From Henriciella pelagia (lineage in GTDB: Bacteria > Pseudomonadota > Alphaproteobacteria > Caulobacterales > Hyphomonadaceae), in assembly GCF_002088945.1 (NCBI RefSeq), contig NZ_NCSU01000011.1, forward strand, positions 795,920-859,919: a stretch of DNA of 64,000 bases. The letters run 5' to 3'. Below are positions 16,430 to 24,940 of this stretch, one piece after another. Both the position numbers and the translations under genes were made by a program. The notes below the pieces were generated by a model that ran no database searches, was not told the origin of the DNA, and worked only from the letters and a program-made list of their open reading frames with translations. Numbering within the stretch: the stretch's first letter is position 1; the number at the start of each line of letters is the position of its first letter.

Positions 16430-17254
16430 ATGAAAACCAGCTTCAGAATGGCTTGCGCTGTGGCGGCCCTTGCCGCCGTGGCGGTAGGGACGCACGCACA
16501 GGAGGCGAGCACGATCGACTTCGGGACAGATGACAGCATGTGGGCGCTCGATGGCGAATGTGACGACCCACGCTTTGAAGGCATTGGCATGGCAGAAGAT
16601 CCGCTGGAAGAAGGCGACACACGCGCCGATGCCAGTGATTGCCGCGCGGCCTTCGAAGCCGGCACGATCTCGCTCGTTGCCGTCGCATCCTCTTCGAAGC
16701 CCCTGCGAAACTCGATGCCGTTGAAGCGGCCAATGTCTGCGGCAGAGATAGATTATGGCGATGACGCATCCCTGTTTGCCAATGATGGCGAATGCGATGA
16801 TGCGCGCTTCATCGGCGATACGCTGGCCGATCCTCCATTGCTGCCAGGCGATGTCGGCCATGATGCCAGCGACTGCAAGGCCGGCGTGGAAGCCGGATCA
16901 CTGCGCCTTCGCGGGCCGGGCGATCCTGCACTCGAGGAAGCGCTGGACGATGGCGAGCTTGACGAGGACGATCTCGCCCTGCTGGCCGAGCTTGAAGCCC
17001 TGCTGGAAGCAGAAGGCCTCGACGACATTGATCCATCCCGCTTCGACACCCCGCCTGCAGACGGCATTGTGTTCAATGGTGTGAATTTTGGCGATGACGC
17101 CAGCGAATGGTCGAATGACGGCGAATGTGATGACCCCCGCTTCGAAGGGGAAGGCCAGACCGACACGACCCTGCTCGAAGCAGATGCCTATCATGACGCC
17201 AGTGACTGCCTTACAGCCTGGAAAGCGGGGGGCCTGTCCCTGAAGGACTTCTAG
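16430..17254 (+). CDS. Exported protein with three Cys-pair DGECDD repeats
   Basis: The 274-residue protein has a signal peptide (cleavage after GTHA, about residue 23). Three copies of a 45-50-residue unit follow, at about residues 27-82, 105-159 and 219-274. The unit has the pattern DYGDDAS-x-W/F-x-NDGECDD-x-RF, then L-x(3)-D, HDASDC and a final AG-x-L-x-L. Each unit has two cysteines, probably disulfide-paired, and many Asp/Glu, which suggests calcium binding. An acidic helix (EEALDDGELDEDDLALLAEL) separates units two and three. I know this motif from alphaproteobacterial exported proteins but know no function. Confidence 0.7.
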   Translation: MKTSFRMACAVAALAAVAVGTHAQEASTIDFGTDDSMWALDGECDDPRFEGIGMAEDPLEEGDTRADASDCRAAFEAGTISLVAVASSSKPLRNSMPLKRPMSAAEIDYGDDASLFANDGECDDARFIGDTLADPPLLPGDVGHDASDCKAGVEAGSLRLRGPGDPALEEALDDGELDEDDLALLAELEALLEAEGLDDIDPSRFDTPPADGIVFNGVNFGDDASEWSNDGECDDPRFEGEGQTDTTLLEADAYHDASDCLTAWKAGGLSLKDF

Positions 17255-17352
17255 TCCCCCACCCGCGACTGACACCAGGGCCGTCTTGCTGCCTTTATCA
17301 GGCGCAGGTCGGCCCTATATCATTTGGGCAACGCTGTCACAGGGAGCCGTCC

Positions 17353-17775
17353 ATGTTACCTCCAAAACCCGCCGCCAATTTCAAACGCGTCTCGAAATCC
17401 GACAAGGAGTGGCGCGAACAGCTGACCGAAGAGCAGTACCGGGTGGGCGTCAAGGAAGGCACCGAGCGCGCCTTTTCACCGGGCAACCACAATGACGAGA
17501 AGCGCGACGGGGTCTATCACTGCGTCGGCTGCGGAACACCGCTCTGGTCTTCAGAGCACAAGTTTGACAGCGGCACCGGCTGGCCAAGCTTCTACAAGCC
17601 GATCCGCGAAACCGCCATCGACACCAAGACCGACTTCAAGATGATCATGCCCCGCAAGGAATGCCACTGTGCGACCTGCGGGCTGCATATGGGGCATGTC
17701 TTCAAGGACGGCCCGCCCCCGACGGGCGAGCGGTGGTGCATTAACGGCGTTGTCCTGGATTTCCGGCCCGCCTGA
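17353..17775 (+). CDS. msrB: Peptide-methionine (R)-S-oxide reductase MsrB
   Basis: The 140-residue enzyme reduces methionine-R-sulfoxide in proteins. The zinc site uses HCVGCGTPLW (residues about 56-65) and CHCATCGLHMGHVF (about 104-117). The catalytic cysteine is in the signature RWCINGVVLDF near residue 129, and substrate residues TGWPSFYKPI are present. There is no signal peptide, so it should act in the cytosol. Length and motifs match the stand-alone MsrB family. Confidence 0.95.
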   Translation: MLPPKPAANFKRVSKSDKEWREQLTEEQYRVGVKEGTERAFSPGNHNDEKRDGVYHCVGCGTPLWSSEHKFDSGTGWPSFYKPIRETAIDTKTDFKMIMPRKECHCATCGLHMGHVFKDGPPPTGERWCINGVVLDFRPA

Positions 17776-17853
17776 ACTTTCCTTTCCTGGCGTATGGACA
17801 GGGTCACGTTAGCCTGTACCACTTCGTAACTGGACGAAGACGGAGCCTCATCC

Positions 17854-20106
17854 ATGCGCCTTTCCATTTTACTTGCAACCGTTGCAGGCAGCGCCCTCAT
17901 GGCCGCCTGCACCACGGCGACAGGACAGACAGACTTGACTGATACCACGACCGAGACCGCCCCCACTGCAAAGCCAGCAGCAGAAATGCCAACACCGCCG
18001 GTTGCAAAGCGTGAGCCGGTGACGATTGAACAGGTCGGCCGCACCAGGACCGATCCCTATCACTGGATGAAGGATGATAACTGGCAGAAGGTGATGCGCG
18101 ACCCAAGCGTGCTGCGCGCTGATATCCACGACTACCTCGTCGAGGAAAATGCTTACACCAAGGCCGTCCTGGAAGACCCGACAAGCGGCCTGCGCGAAAC
18201 TCTGTTCGAGGAGATGCGCGGCCGGATCAAGGAAGACGACAGCTCGGTGCCGAGCAAGGATGGCCCCTACGCCTACTATGTCCGCTATCGTGAAGGCGGC
18301 GAATATCCGATCTATGCCCGCAAGCCAGCCGATCAGGCTTTTCAGGAAGGCGCACCGGAAACCATTCTTTTTGACGGCGACAAGGAAGCGGAAGGCGAGA
18401 CTTATTTCTCCATTCGCGGCCTCGACCAGTCACCGGATCACAAACTGCTTGCCTCCGCCATCGATACCCAGGGCAGCGAATACTACACGATCAGTGTTCG
18501 CAGCATTGAAACCGGCGAACCGGTGGGCACGCCCATCGAAGGCACCTATGGCAGCTTTGTCTGGGGCGCGAACTCCGACCTTCTCTACTGGGTCGAGCGC
18601 GATGAGAATGGCCGCCCGACTGCAGTGTTCCAGCGCAATATCGCGACCGGCGCGGATGTCGAGATCTATCGCGAACCGGACCCCGGCTTCTTCGTTGGTG
18701 TCGGCAAGACCGAATCGGATGCGTTCATCACGATCGAGACCGGCGGCCACACTTCCGGCGAGATCTATGTGTTTCCAGCCGATGCGGTATCGCCAAAGCC
18801 GAGGCTGATTGCGCCGCGAAAGGACGACGAAGAATATTCCATAACGCACTGGAATGACGCGTTTTATATTCTCACCAATGCCGATGGCGCAGTCGACTTC
18901 AAGCTGATGAAGGCGCCGGTCGACAATCCGGGACGGGAGAACTGGGAAGAGGTTATCCCGCACCGCCCCGGCACGCTCCTTCTCGGCCTGGACGCCCATA
19001 AGGATCATCTCATCCGGCTCGAACGCGAAAATGCACTGCCCCGGATTGTCATCCGCGAGCGCACCACGGGCGACGAACACACGATTGCCATGGATGAGGA
19101 GGCTTATGACCTCGGCCTTGCGGGTTCGGGCGAATTTGATTCGACCATCATGCGCTATGAGTATGCTTCTCCCGCCGTTCCGGATCAGACTTATGACTAC
19201 GACATGGCAACGCGCGAGCGTGTGCTGCGCAAGACGCGCGAAGTGCCGTCGGGACACAATGCAGAGGACTATGTTGTCGAGCGAATCCAGGCTCCGGCCT
19301 GGGATGGCGAGCAGATACCGGTCACGATCCTGCGCCGCGCCGACACGCCTGTCGACGGCTCCGCACCGCTCCTGCTTTATGGCTATGGCTCGTACGGTAT
19401 CACGAATGCGGCCGACTTCCGCACCAGTCGTCTCAGCCTTGTGGATCGCGGCTTCATCTATGCCATCGCGCATGTTCGCGGGTCGCAAGCCAAGGGCTAT
19501 CAGTGGTACCTTGATGGCAAGCTGAAGAAAAAGGAAAACACCTTCAAGGATTATGTCTCGACCGGTCGTTACCTCATCGAGAAGGGCTACGGGTCTGAGG
19601 GTCGCGTCGTCGGCCATGGCGGCTCGGCTGGCGGGCTCCTCATGGGCGCGGCAGTGAACATGGACCCAACGCTCTTCGGCGGCATTATCGCAGCTGTCCC
19701 CTTCGTCGACGTCATCAACACCATGTCGGATGACACACTGCCTCTGACGCCGCCGGAATGGCCGGAATGGGGCAACCCGCTTACCAGCGCTGAGGACTAC
19801 GACACCATTCTCGCCTACAGCCCCTATGACCAGGTCTCGGACCAGGACTATCCTGCCATGCTGATCACCGGTGGCCTGTCCGATCCGCGCGTCACCTATT
19901 GGGAGCCGGCGAAATGGGCCGCCAAACTCCGCCACGAGGCACCGAATGGCGGGCCCTATTTCCTGCGCATCAATATGGATGCCGGCCATGGTGGCTCGAC
20001 GGGCCGGTTTGAGGGGCTGAAGGAGACCGCGATTGAGTACGCCTTTGCCCTGGCCGCAGTCGGCAAGAGCGACGCGCTTGATCTTTCACGTGACGCGGAC
20101 CGCTAA
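17854..20106 (+). CDS. S9 family oligopeptidase B-like lipoprotein
   Basis: The 750-residue serine peptidase has an N-terminal lipoprotein signal (LATVAGSALMAAC, Cys22), a seven-bladed beta-propeller and a C-terminal alpha/beta-hydrolase domain. The catalytic triad is visible: Ser in GHGGSAGG (about 591), Asp in GGLSDPRVTYWEP (about 675) and His in DAGHGG (about 711). The conserved S9A segment DPYHWMKDDNW lies near residue 67. It cleaves short peptides, here probably in the periplasm. A terminator follows. Confidence 0.9.
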   Translation: MRLSILLATVAGSALMAACTTATGQTDLTDTTTETAPTAKPAAEMPTPPVAKREPVTIEQVGRTRTDPYHWMKDDNWQKVMRDPSVLRADIHDYLVEENAYTKAVLEDPTSGLRETLFEEMRGRIKEDDSSVPSKDGPYAYYVRYREGGEYPIYARKPADQAFQEGAPETILFDGDKEAEGETYFSIRGLDQSPDHKLLASAIDTQGSEYYTISVRSIETGEPVGTPIEGTYGSFVWGANSDLLYWVERDENGRPTAVFQRNIATGADVEIYREPDPGFFVGVGKTESDAFITIETGGHTSGEIYVFPADAVSPKPRLIAPRKDDEEYSITHWNDAFYILTNADGAVDFKLMKAPVDNPGRENWEEVIPHRPGTLLLGLDAHKDHLIRLERENALPRIVIRERTTGDEHTIAMDEEAYDLGLAGSGEFDSTIMRYEYASPAVPDQTYDYDMATRERVLRKTREVPSGHNAEDYVVERIQAPAWDGEQIPVTILRRADTPVDGSAPLLLYGYGSYGITNAADFRTSRLSLVDRGFIYAIAHVRGSQAKGYQWYLDGKLKKKENTFKDYVSTGRYLIEKGYGSEGRVVGHGGSAGGLLMGAAVNMDPTLFGGIIAAVPFVDVINTMSDDTLPLTPPEWPEWGNPLTSAEDYDTILAYSPYDQVSDQDYPAMLITGGLSDPRVTYWEPAKWAAKLRHEAPNGGPYFLRINMDAGHGGSTGRFEGLKETAIEYAFALAAVGKSDALDLSRDADR

Positions 20107-20149
20107 GACCCGGCTCCGCTGAACGGAGCGAAGAGCCCAGACGAAAGAC

Positions 20150-20183
20150 AGGCCGCTCCGGTGATCATCGGGGCGGCCTTTTT
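20150..20183 (+). terminator. Terminator after the S9 peptidase gene
   Basis: Stem aggccgctccg (20150-20160) with cggggcggcct (20169-20179), one G-T wobble, followed by a T-run to 20183. Confidence 0.85.
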
Positions 20184-20265
20184 CACGCGATGACTGAAGG
20201 CAGCAAACGGGCCAGACCGGACGATACATCCACGAAGCTCGCCTCCCGCTGCTCTCACATCCGTA

Positions 20266-20300
20266 CAAAAAGAAATGGCCCGACCAAAAGGCCGGACCAT
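20266..20300 (-). terminator. Terminator after the ompA-like gene
   Basis: On the minus strand atggtccggcc and ggtcgggccat (20300-20275) pair around a four-base loop with wobble pairs, followed by TTCTTTTTG. Confidence 0.85.
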
Positions 20301-20324
20301 TCCATTGATCAGATGATCGATCGC

Positions 20325-21533
20325 TTAGCGAACGATGATCGTAACTTCCGAACGACGGTTCAGAGGCTCGCGAACACCGTCACGGGTTGCCTTGGCGAGG
20401 TCATTCTCACCGCGGCCTTCCGTGGAGATCATGTCAGCCGAGATACCGCGGCTCGTGAGTGCGGTAGCCACAGATGCTGCACGACGCTGCGACAGGCGTG
20501 CGTTGTAGGCCGATGCACCGGAGGTATCGGTGTGACCAACAATCGTCACCGAACCTGGAGCACAGTCCTGACGGGCACGGATGTTAGCAACCGCCTGGTC
20601 GATCACAGCCGAAGCCTGGCTCGTCAGATCAGAGCGATCCCACTCGAAGTAGACCACAAAGGCCTGGTTGAGCGTGGAGCAGGCTGCCACTGGTGCCGGA
20701 GCCGTATCCGTTGGAGGCGGCGGTGGCGGTGGTGGTGGCGGCGGTGGCGGTGGTGGCGGCGGTGGTGGCGGTGGCGGCGGAGGTGGTGGCGGCGTTGGGG
20801 CCGCGAACTGATACCGCAGACCAACCGTTACCGAGTGATCCGAGTAGGTGCCTTCATAGGCAACGGGACCGCCCGTGAAATCACGGCCGTCAAGGTCAAA
20901 GTCTTCAGCTACGAAGTACTTGTAACCCATGTCGAAGGTCAGCTGCTCAGAGAGCTCGTAGCCGAAACCTGCGAGAAGCTGGTACGCGATGCTCGTGTCG
21001 TCGTCGCTGAAGCCGTTGGCATCATACGTGGACACAGTGCCGCCCTGGTTCACACCAGCGCGCAGAGACGTCGCTTTCGCGTCCATTTTGGCAAGGCCGA
21101 TACCGGCACCGACATATGGGACGAACGCGCCGCCATTGTCGAAGTCGTAGAGGCCGTTGAACATCAGGTCATAAATGCTGATGTTGCCGTCGCCACCTTC
21201 CTGGAAGTAGACAGGCGGCATGTCGGTGGCTGGACCACCATTCACAACACCGTCTGGATCGAGCTCACCGCCACGATATCCGAAGGTGCTTTCAAGACGG
21301 AAGCCGTTTGCGAAGCCATAGCCGAGGCCGATGCTGCCACCGATAAGGCCGTCACCCACATCGGAGTCGCCACCGAGTGAATAAACCGAACCGGATTCCG
21401 CATCGTGATCGAGCGTTCCTTCAAAAGTGTAGCCAAGATCGGCACGGCCGTACCAGCCGTCCTCAGCCACTGCAACATTACCAGCAGACGCAATAGCGGC
21501 CGCGGCTGTCGCGCACATCAGAGTTTTTTTCAT
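20325..21533 (-). CDS. OmpA family outer membrane protein with a poly-proline linker
   Basis: The 402-residue protein has a signal peptide (about 21 residues, ending AVAED), an OmpA-like eight-stranded beta-barrel (about 22-220) and about 27 consecutive prolines (DNA 20712-20792). A C-terminal OmpA peptidoglycan-binding domain with VVYFEWDRSDLTSQA and GHTDTSGASAYNARLSQRRA follows. It links the outer membrane to the cell wall. I start at 21533, six bases after AAGGGG; the ATG at 21539 is directly next to that site. Like many porins it is monocistronic with its own terminator. Confidence 0.9.
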   Translation of the reverse strand: MKKTLMCATAAAAIASAGNVAVAEDGWYGRADLGYTFEGTLDHDAESGSVYSLGGDSDVGDGLIGGSIGLGYGFANGFRLESTFGYRGGELDPDGVVNGGPATDMPPVYFQEGGDGNISIYDLMFNGLYDFDNGGAFVPYVGAGIGLAKMDAKATSLRAGVNQGGTVSTYDANGFSDDDTSIAYQLLAGFGYELSEQLTFDMGYKYFVAEDFDLDGRDFTGGPVAYEGTYSDHSVTVGLRYQFAAPTPPPPPPPPPPPPPPPPPPPPPPPPPPPTDTAPAPVAACSTLNQAFVVYFEWDRSDLTSQASAVIDQAVANIRARQDCAPGSVTIVGHTDTSGASAYNARLSQRRAASVATALTSRGISADMISTEGRGENDLAKATRDGVREPLNRRSEVTIIVR

Positions 21534-21780
21534 ACTCATCCCCTTTTGTGAGCCGCATGAGCACCATTGCTCACCGACCGCAGAGACTAACGGACCATTC
21601 CGTGTGATTACTCATCTAAAGAAGTTTTGTTCCATAGACGAGGTGACTTTGTATAAAAAAAAGAAAACTTCCAGCTTTTTCGCCAAAACGCGATGTAAAT
21701 GCAACATTCTGCGCGGCTCGCCACACAGGCGTTCGGGTGTGGCCACTTTTCAGCCAAATTTGCCCTGATTTCGGGGGAGA

Positions 21781-21857
21781 TGGTACCGCCTTCCCGGTTT
21801 GAACGGGAGACCTCTAGATCCACAATCTAGCGCTCTAACCAACTGAGCTAAGGCGGC
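21781..21857 (-). tRNA. tRNA-His (anticodon GUG)
   Basis: The 77-base gene folds as a full cloverleaf. The acceptor is GCCGCCT paired with AGGCGGT, the anticodon stem is CTAGA/TCTAG around loop TTGTGGA, the T loop is TTCAAAC, and CCA is encoded. Position 1 is G opposite U72, position 73 is A and the base before the gene is T. The usual G-1 and C73 of bacterial tRNA-His are therefore missing, as known for Alphaproteobacteria. Confidence 0.95.
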
Positions 21858-21930
21858 ACTGGCGACGCACATACGCCGATGGTGCGCGGCATTCAAGATT
21901 TTTTGGGACACCAATGCAGTTGGCAACCCG

Positions 21931-23439
21931 CTATTCTGCAGCCACCGCGTCTGATGATTCCACGCTCCTGGGCGATTTGGCCCGTTCAGACGTGCGAAAT
22001 TGAAGGACTCCATCTTCGAGATTCGCATGCCGCAGCAGGAAGATATCCTTCAGATAGTTCTGGTGCAGTCGCCACGGGGTCTCGGTGCCCTGCTTGGGGA
22101 ACTGCTCCATCACACGGGTCACATAGCCGGACGAGAAATCCAGCCACGGCTCATCACCGACCTCTCCCTCGGCAACCGGGCGAACCTCGCTGTAACCCTT
22201 GCGATCCATGAATTTTAGCAGGCGCGTGACGAAGTCTGCCGTCAGGTCTGCCTTCAGTGTCCAGGATGCATTGGTATACCCGAAAGTCGATGCCAGATTC
22301 GGCACGCCTTCGAACATGATGCCCCGATAGCCGTGGGTCTGAGACGGAACCAGCGGCGCCCCGTCAATCTCGACATCCATTCCTCCGAGAAAGACAAGTT
22401 GCAGCCCCGTCGCCGTCACGATGATGTCAGCGTCCAGGGTCGCGCCGGATTTGAGCTGGATGCCTGATTCTGTGAACGTCTCGATGTGATCGGTCACCAC
22501 GGACGAGCTTCCCTCCTTCAGGGATGCGAAGAGGTCGCTGTCCGGCACCAGGCAGAGGCGCTGGTCCCACGGATTGTAGCGCGGCGTGAAATGCGTATCG
22601 ACGTCAAATTCGGGGCCAAGCTCCTGCCTGGCAAGGCCAATGATTCGCTCCTTCACCTTTTCCGGGCGCTTGCGCGCCATGTTGTAAAAGAACATCTGGA
22701 ACAGCACGTTGCGCCAGCGCGTCAGCCCATAGGCCATCTTCGACGGCAGAAGTTTCCGCAACTTGATTGCCAGCCTGTCTTCGGCCGGGCGCGAGACAAC
22801 GTAAGTCGGCGACCGCTGCAGCATTGTGACGTGCGCGGCATCCTTCGCCATCTCCGGCACCAGCGTCACCGCCGTTGCGCCAGATCCGATCACCACAACC
22901 TTCTTGTCCTTGTAGTCGAGATCTTCCGGCCATTTCTGCGGGTGGACGATTTCGCCCCTGAAGGTTTCCTCGCCCGGAAAATCAGGCTTGTAGCCGCCTT
23001 CATAGGAATAGTAGCCAGCACACATATAGAGAAACCGGCAGGTCAGCGTGTGCGTCTCGCCGGACTTTGCATCTTCCGCTTCCACCGTCCAGGTCGCCGA
23101 TGGGCTATCCCAGCTCGCCTTGCGAACGAGGTGATTGAACCGGATGCGCTTGTCGATGCCGTTCTCTTCGGCGGTCTCACGCACATATTTCAGGATGGCT
23201 GGCCCGTCCGCAATCGCCTTGCGTTCTTCCCAGGGTTTGAAGTTGTAGCCGAGCGTATGCATGTCGCTGTCGGAGCGGATGCCCGGATAACGGAAGATAT
23301 CCCACGTCCCGCCAATCGCATCGCGCCCCTCCAGAATGGCAAAGGACTTGCCGGGGCACTTCTCCTGCAGGTGATAGGCCGCGCCGATGCCGGAAAGGCC
23401 AGCACCAACAATGAGGACGTCGAAATCGGGATTGCGCAT
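21931..23439 (-). CDS. FAD/NADPH-dependent flavoprotein monooxygenase (BVMO-type)
   Basis: The 502-residue enzyme has an N-terminal FAD-binding fold (VGAGLSGIGAAYHLQ, residues about 11-25) and a second NADPH-binding fold (VVIGSGATAVTLVPEMA, about 185-201). Between them is FRGEIVHPQKWP, which fits the type I Baeyer-Villiger fingerprint FxGxxxHxxxWP. It would insert oxygen into ketones or oxidise heteroatoms with NADPH and O2. It lies alone between the tRNA-His gene and the RND operon, and its substrate is unknown. Confidence 0.82.
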   Translation of the reverse strand: MRNPDFDVLIVGAGLSGIGAAYHLQEKCPGKSFAILEGRDAIGGTWDIFRYPGIRSDSDMHTLGYNFKPWEERKAIADGPAILKYVRETAEENGIDKRIRFNHLVRKASWDSPSATWTVEAEDAKSGETHTLTCRFLYMCAGYYSYEGGYKPDFPGEETFRGEIVHPQKWPEDLDYKDKKVVVIGSGATAVTLVPEMAKDAAHVTMLQRSPTYVVSRPAEDRLAIKLRKLLPSKMAYGLTRWRNVLFQMFFYNMARKRPEKVKERIIGLARQELGPEFDVDTHFTPRYNPWDQRLCLVPDSDLFASLKEGSSSVVTDHIETFTESGIQLKSGATLDADIIVTATGLQLVFLGGMDVEIDGAPLVPSQTHGYRGIMFEGVPNLASTFGYTNASWTLKADLTADFVTRLLKFMDRKGYSEVRPVAEGEVGDEPWLDFSSGYVTRVMEQFPKQGTETPWRLHQNYLKDIFLLRHANLEDGVLQFRTSERAKSPRSVESSDAVAAE

Positions 23440-23548
23440 AAGCTGTTTCCTACCGTTCAGTCTGCGCCAGCCTCTTCACGGGCCGGCCTGGACTTCAGTG
23501 TAGCTCATACGTGCGATCTTCGCCAGCAAAGGTGACGGATGCGTCAGA

Positions 23549-24940
23549 TTAATTCTCTGGCCAGGTGCCAAGAGCCCTGTAAAGCGCGATGATATTGAGG
23601 TTGCGGGTCAGCTCCGCCTGAATGAGCTGCTGGCGCGCATTATAATAGAGCTGCTGGGAATCGAGCACTGACAGATAATCATCCACGCCGACCTGGAAAC
23701 GTTCTTCCGAAAGGTTGAGCGTGACCGACGTATCCTCGACCAGACGCGACAGCGCTTCGACGCGCTCATCAATCGTGCGCGCGACGGCCAGAGCATCAGC
23801 GGTGTCGCGAAACGCCAACTGGATCGCCTGCTCATAGGCAGCCACGGCAATGTCGCGCTGGGCCTGCGTCACATCGAGATTGGACTGGCGCGCACCACCG
23901 TCAAAGATCGGCAGTGAAACCGACGGCCCGAAACTGTATCCAGCGGATCCGTCAAAAAGGTCGGCGAGATCAGAACTCGCATAGCCGACACGGCCCGTCA
24001 GGGAAATGGTCGGGAAGAATGCGGCGCGCGCTGCACCGACATTGGCATTCGCCGCCATGAGCTGGCGTTCAGCCGACTGGACATCCGGTCGCTTTAGCAG
24101 GACGAGTGAGGACTGCTCGACCGGAATCGCATTGGCCAGAGGCGACGGCGTGAGCGCGGCGGCTTCATAGGTGTTGGCCGGCAGATCCGTACCGACAACA
24201 AGCCGCAGCGCGTTCAGGTCCTGCTCGACACGGGCGGCAAACTGCGCCGCTTGCGCGCGGGCTGTCTCCACACTGGCCGACGCCCGGCGGACATCGAGTT
24301 CAGTGGCAACACCCGCCTGGAAAAGCTCATCGGTGAGACTGCGAGATTCCGATTGAACCTCAACCGTGTCTTCAGCAAGCGCCAGCAGCGCCTTGTCGGC
24401 GGCCAGCTGCATCCAGAGTTCACCGACCGTCGCAGCAATCGCGATCTTTGCGGCCCGCTCGCCTTCTTCGCTGGCAAAATATGACTGGAGCGCAGCCTCG
24501 TTCAGGCTGGCGACACGGCCGAACAGGTCGAGTTCGTAGGCCGTGACACCGAGCTGCGCGCTCACACTATCACTGAACCCGCCAGCACCGGAACCACTAT
24601 CAAACGTGCCGCCTTCCGTGAGGTTGCCGGAGGCCGACACGGTCGGCAGACGCTGCGCTTGCGTAATGCCATAGCGTGCCCGCGCGAGTTGGACATTGGC
24701 GGCGGCGATCCGAAGGTCCCGATTCTGGTCGAGCGACAGCTCGACAAGCTGGCGAAGGTCATCGGACAGAAACACATCCTGCCAGACCAGCGGCTGCACT
24801 TCGCTGCCCGCAGCGTCGAGAACCGGTAGCGCTGCCGGTATTGGTGCAGCCGGGCGCTCATAAGGCTCCTCGATAAGCTGGCAGGCTGCAACCATGACCA
24901 GCGAGGAAACGGCTGCGAAAAATCTGGAAGATCCGGTCAT
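23549..24940 (-). CDS. RND efflux outer membrane lipoprotein (NodT family)
   Basis: A 463-residue TolC-like channel protein with a lipoprotein signal (VSSLVMVAAC, Cys20) and two outer-membrane-efflux repeats with the helical segments typical of the family (for example LDQNRDLRIAAANVQLARAR and RPDVQSAERQLMAANANVGA). It forms the outer membrane duct of the tripartite pump whose other two genes are upstream. Its start overlaps the pump gene as ATGA. Confidence 0.92.
   Translation of the reverse strand: MTGSSRFFAAVSSLVMVAACQLIEEPYERPAAPIPAALPVLDAAGSEVQPLVWQDVFLSDDLRQLVELSLDQNRDLRIAAANVQLARARYGITQAQRLPTVSASGNLTEGGTFDSGSGAGGFSDSVSAQLGVTAYELDLFGRVASLNEAALQSYFASEEGERAAKIAIAATVGELWMQLAADKALLALAEDTVEVQSESRSLTDELFQAGVATELDVRRASASVETARAQAAQFAARVEQDLNALRLVVGTDLPANTYEAAALTPSPLANAIPVEQSSLVLLKRPDVQSAERQLMAANANVGAARAAFFPTISLTGRVGYASSDLADLFDGSAGYSFGPSVSLPIFDGGARQSNLDVTQAQRDIAVAAYEQAIQLAFRDTADALAVARTIDERVEALSRLVEDTSVTLNLSEERFQVGVDDYLSVLDSQQLYYNARQQLIQAELTRNLNIIALYRALGTWPEN

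Noticed and set aside
18430..19989. Long open frame (about 519 codons) opposite the S9 peptidase gene
   Set aside because: It is a shadow of the strongly supported peptidase gene in high-GC codons. It has no ribosome site and matches no family.
20190..21380. Plus-strand frame with a Trp/Arg-rich low-complexity block opposite the ompA-like gene
   Set aside because: Its odd composition is only the complement of the proline tract, and the real gene is on the minus strand.
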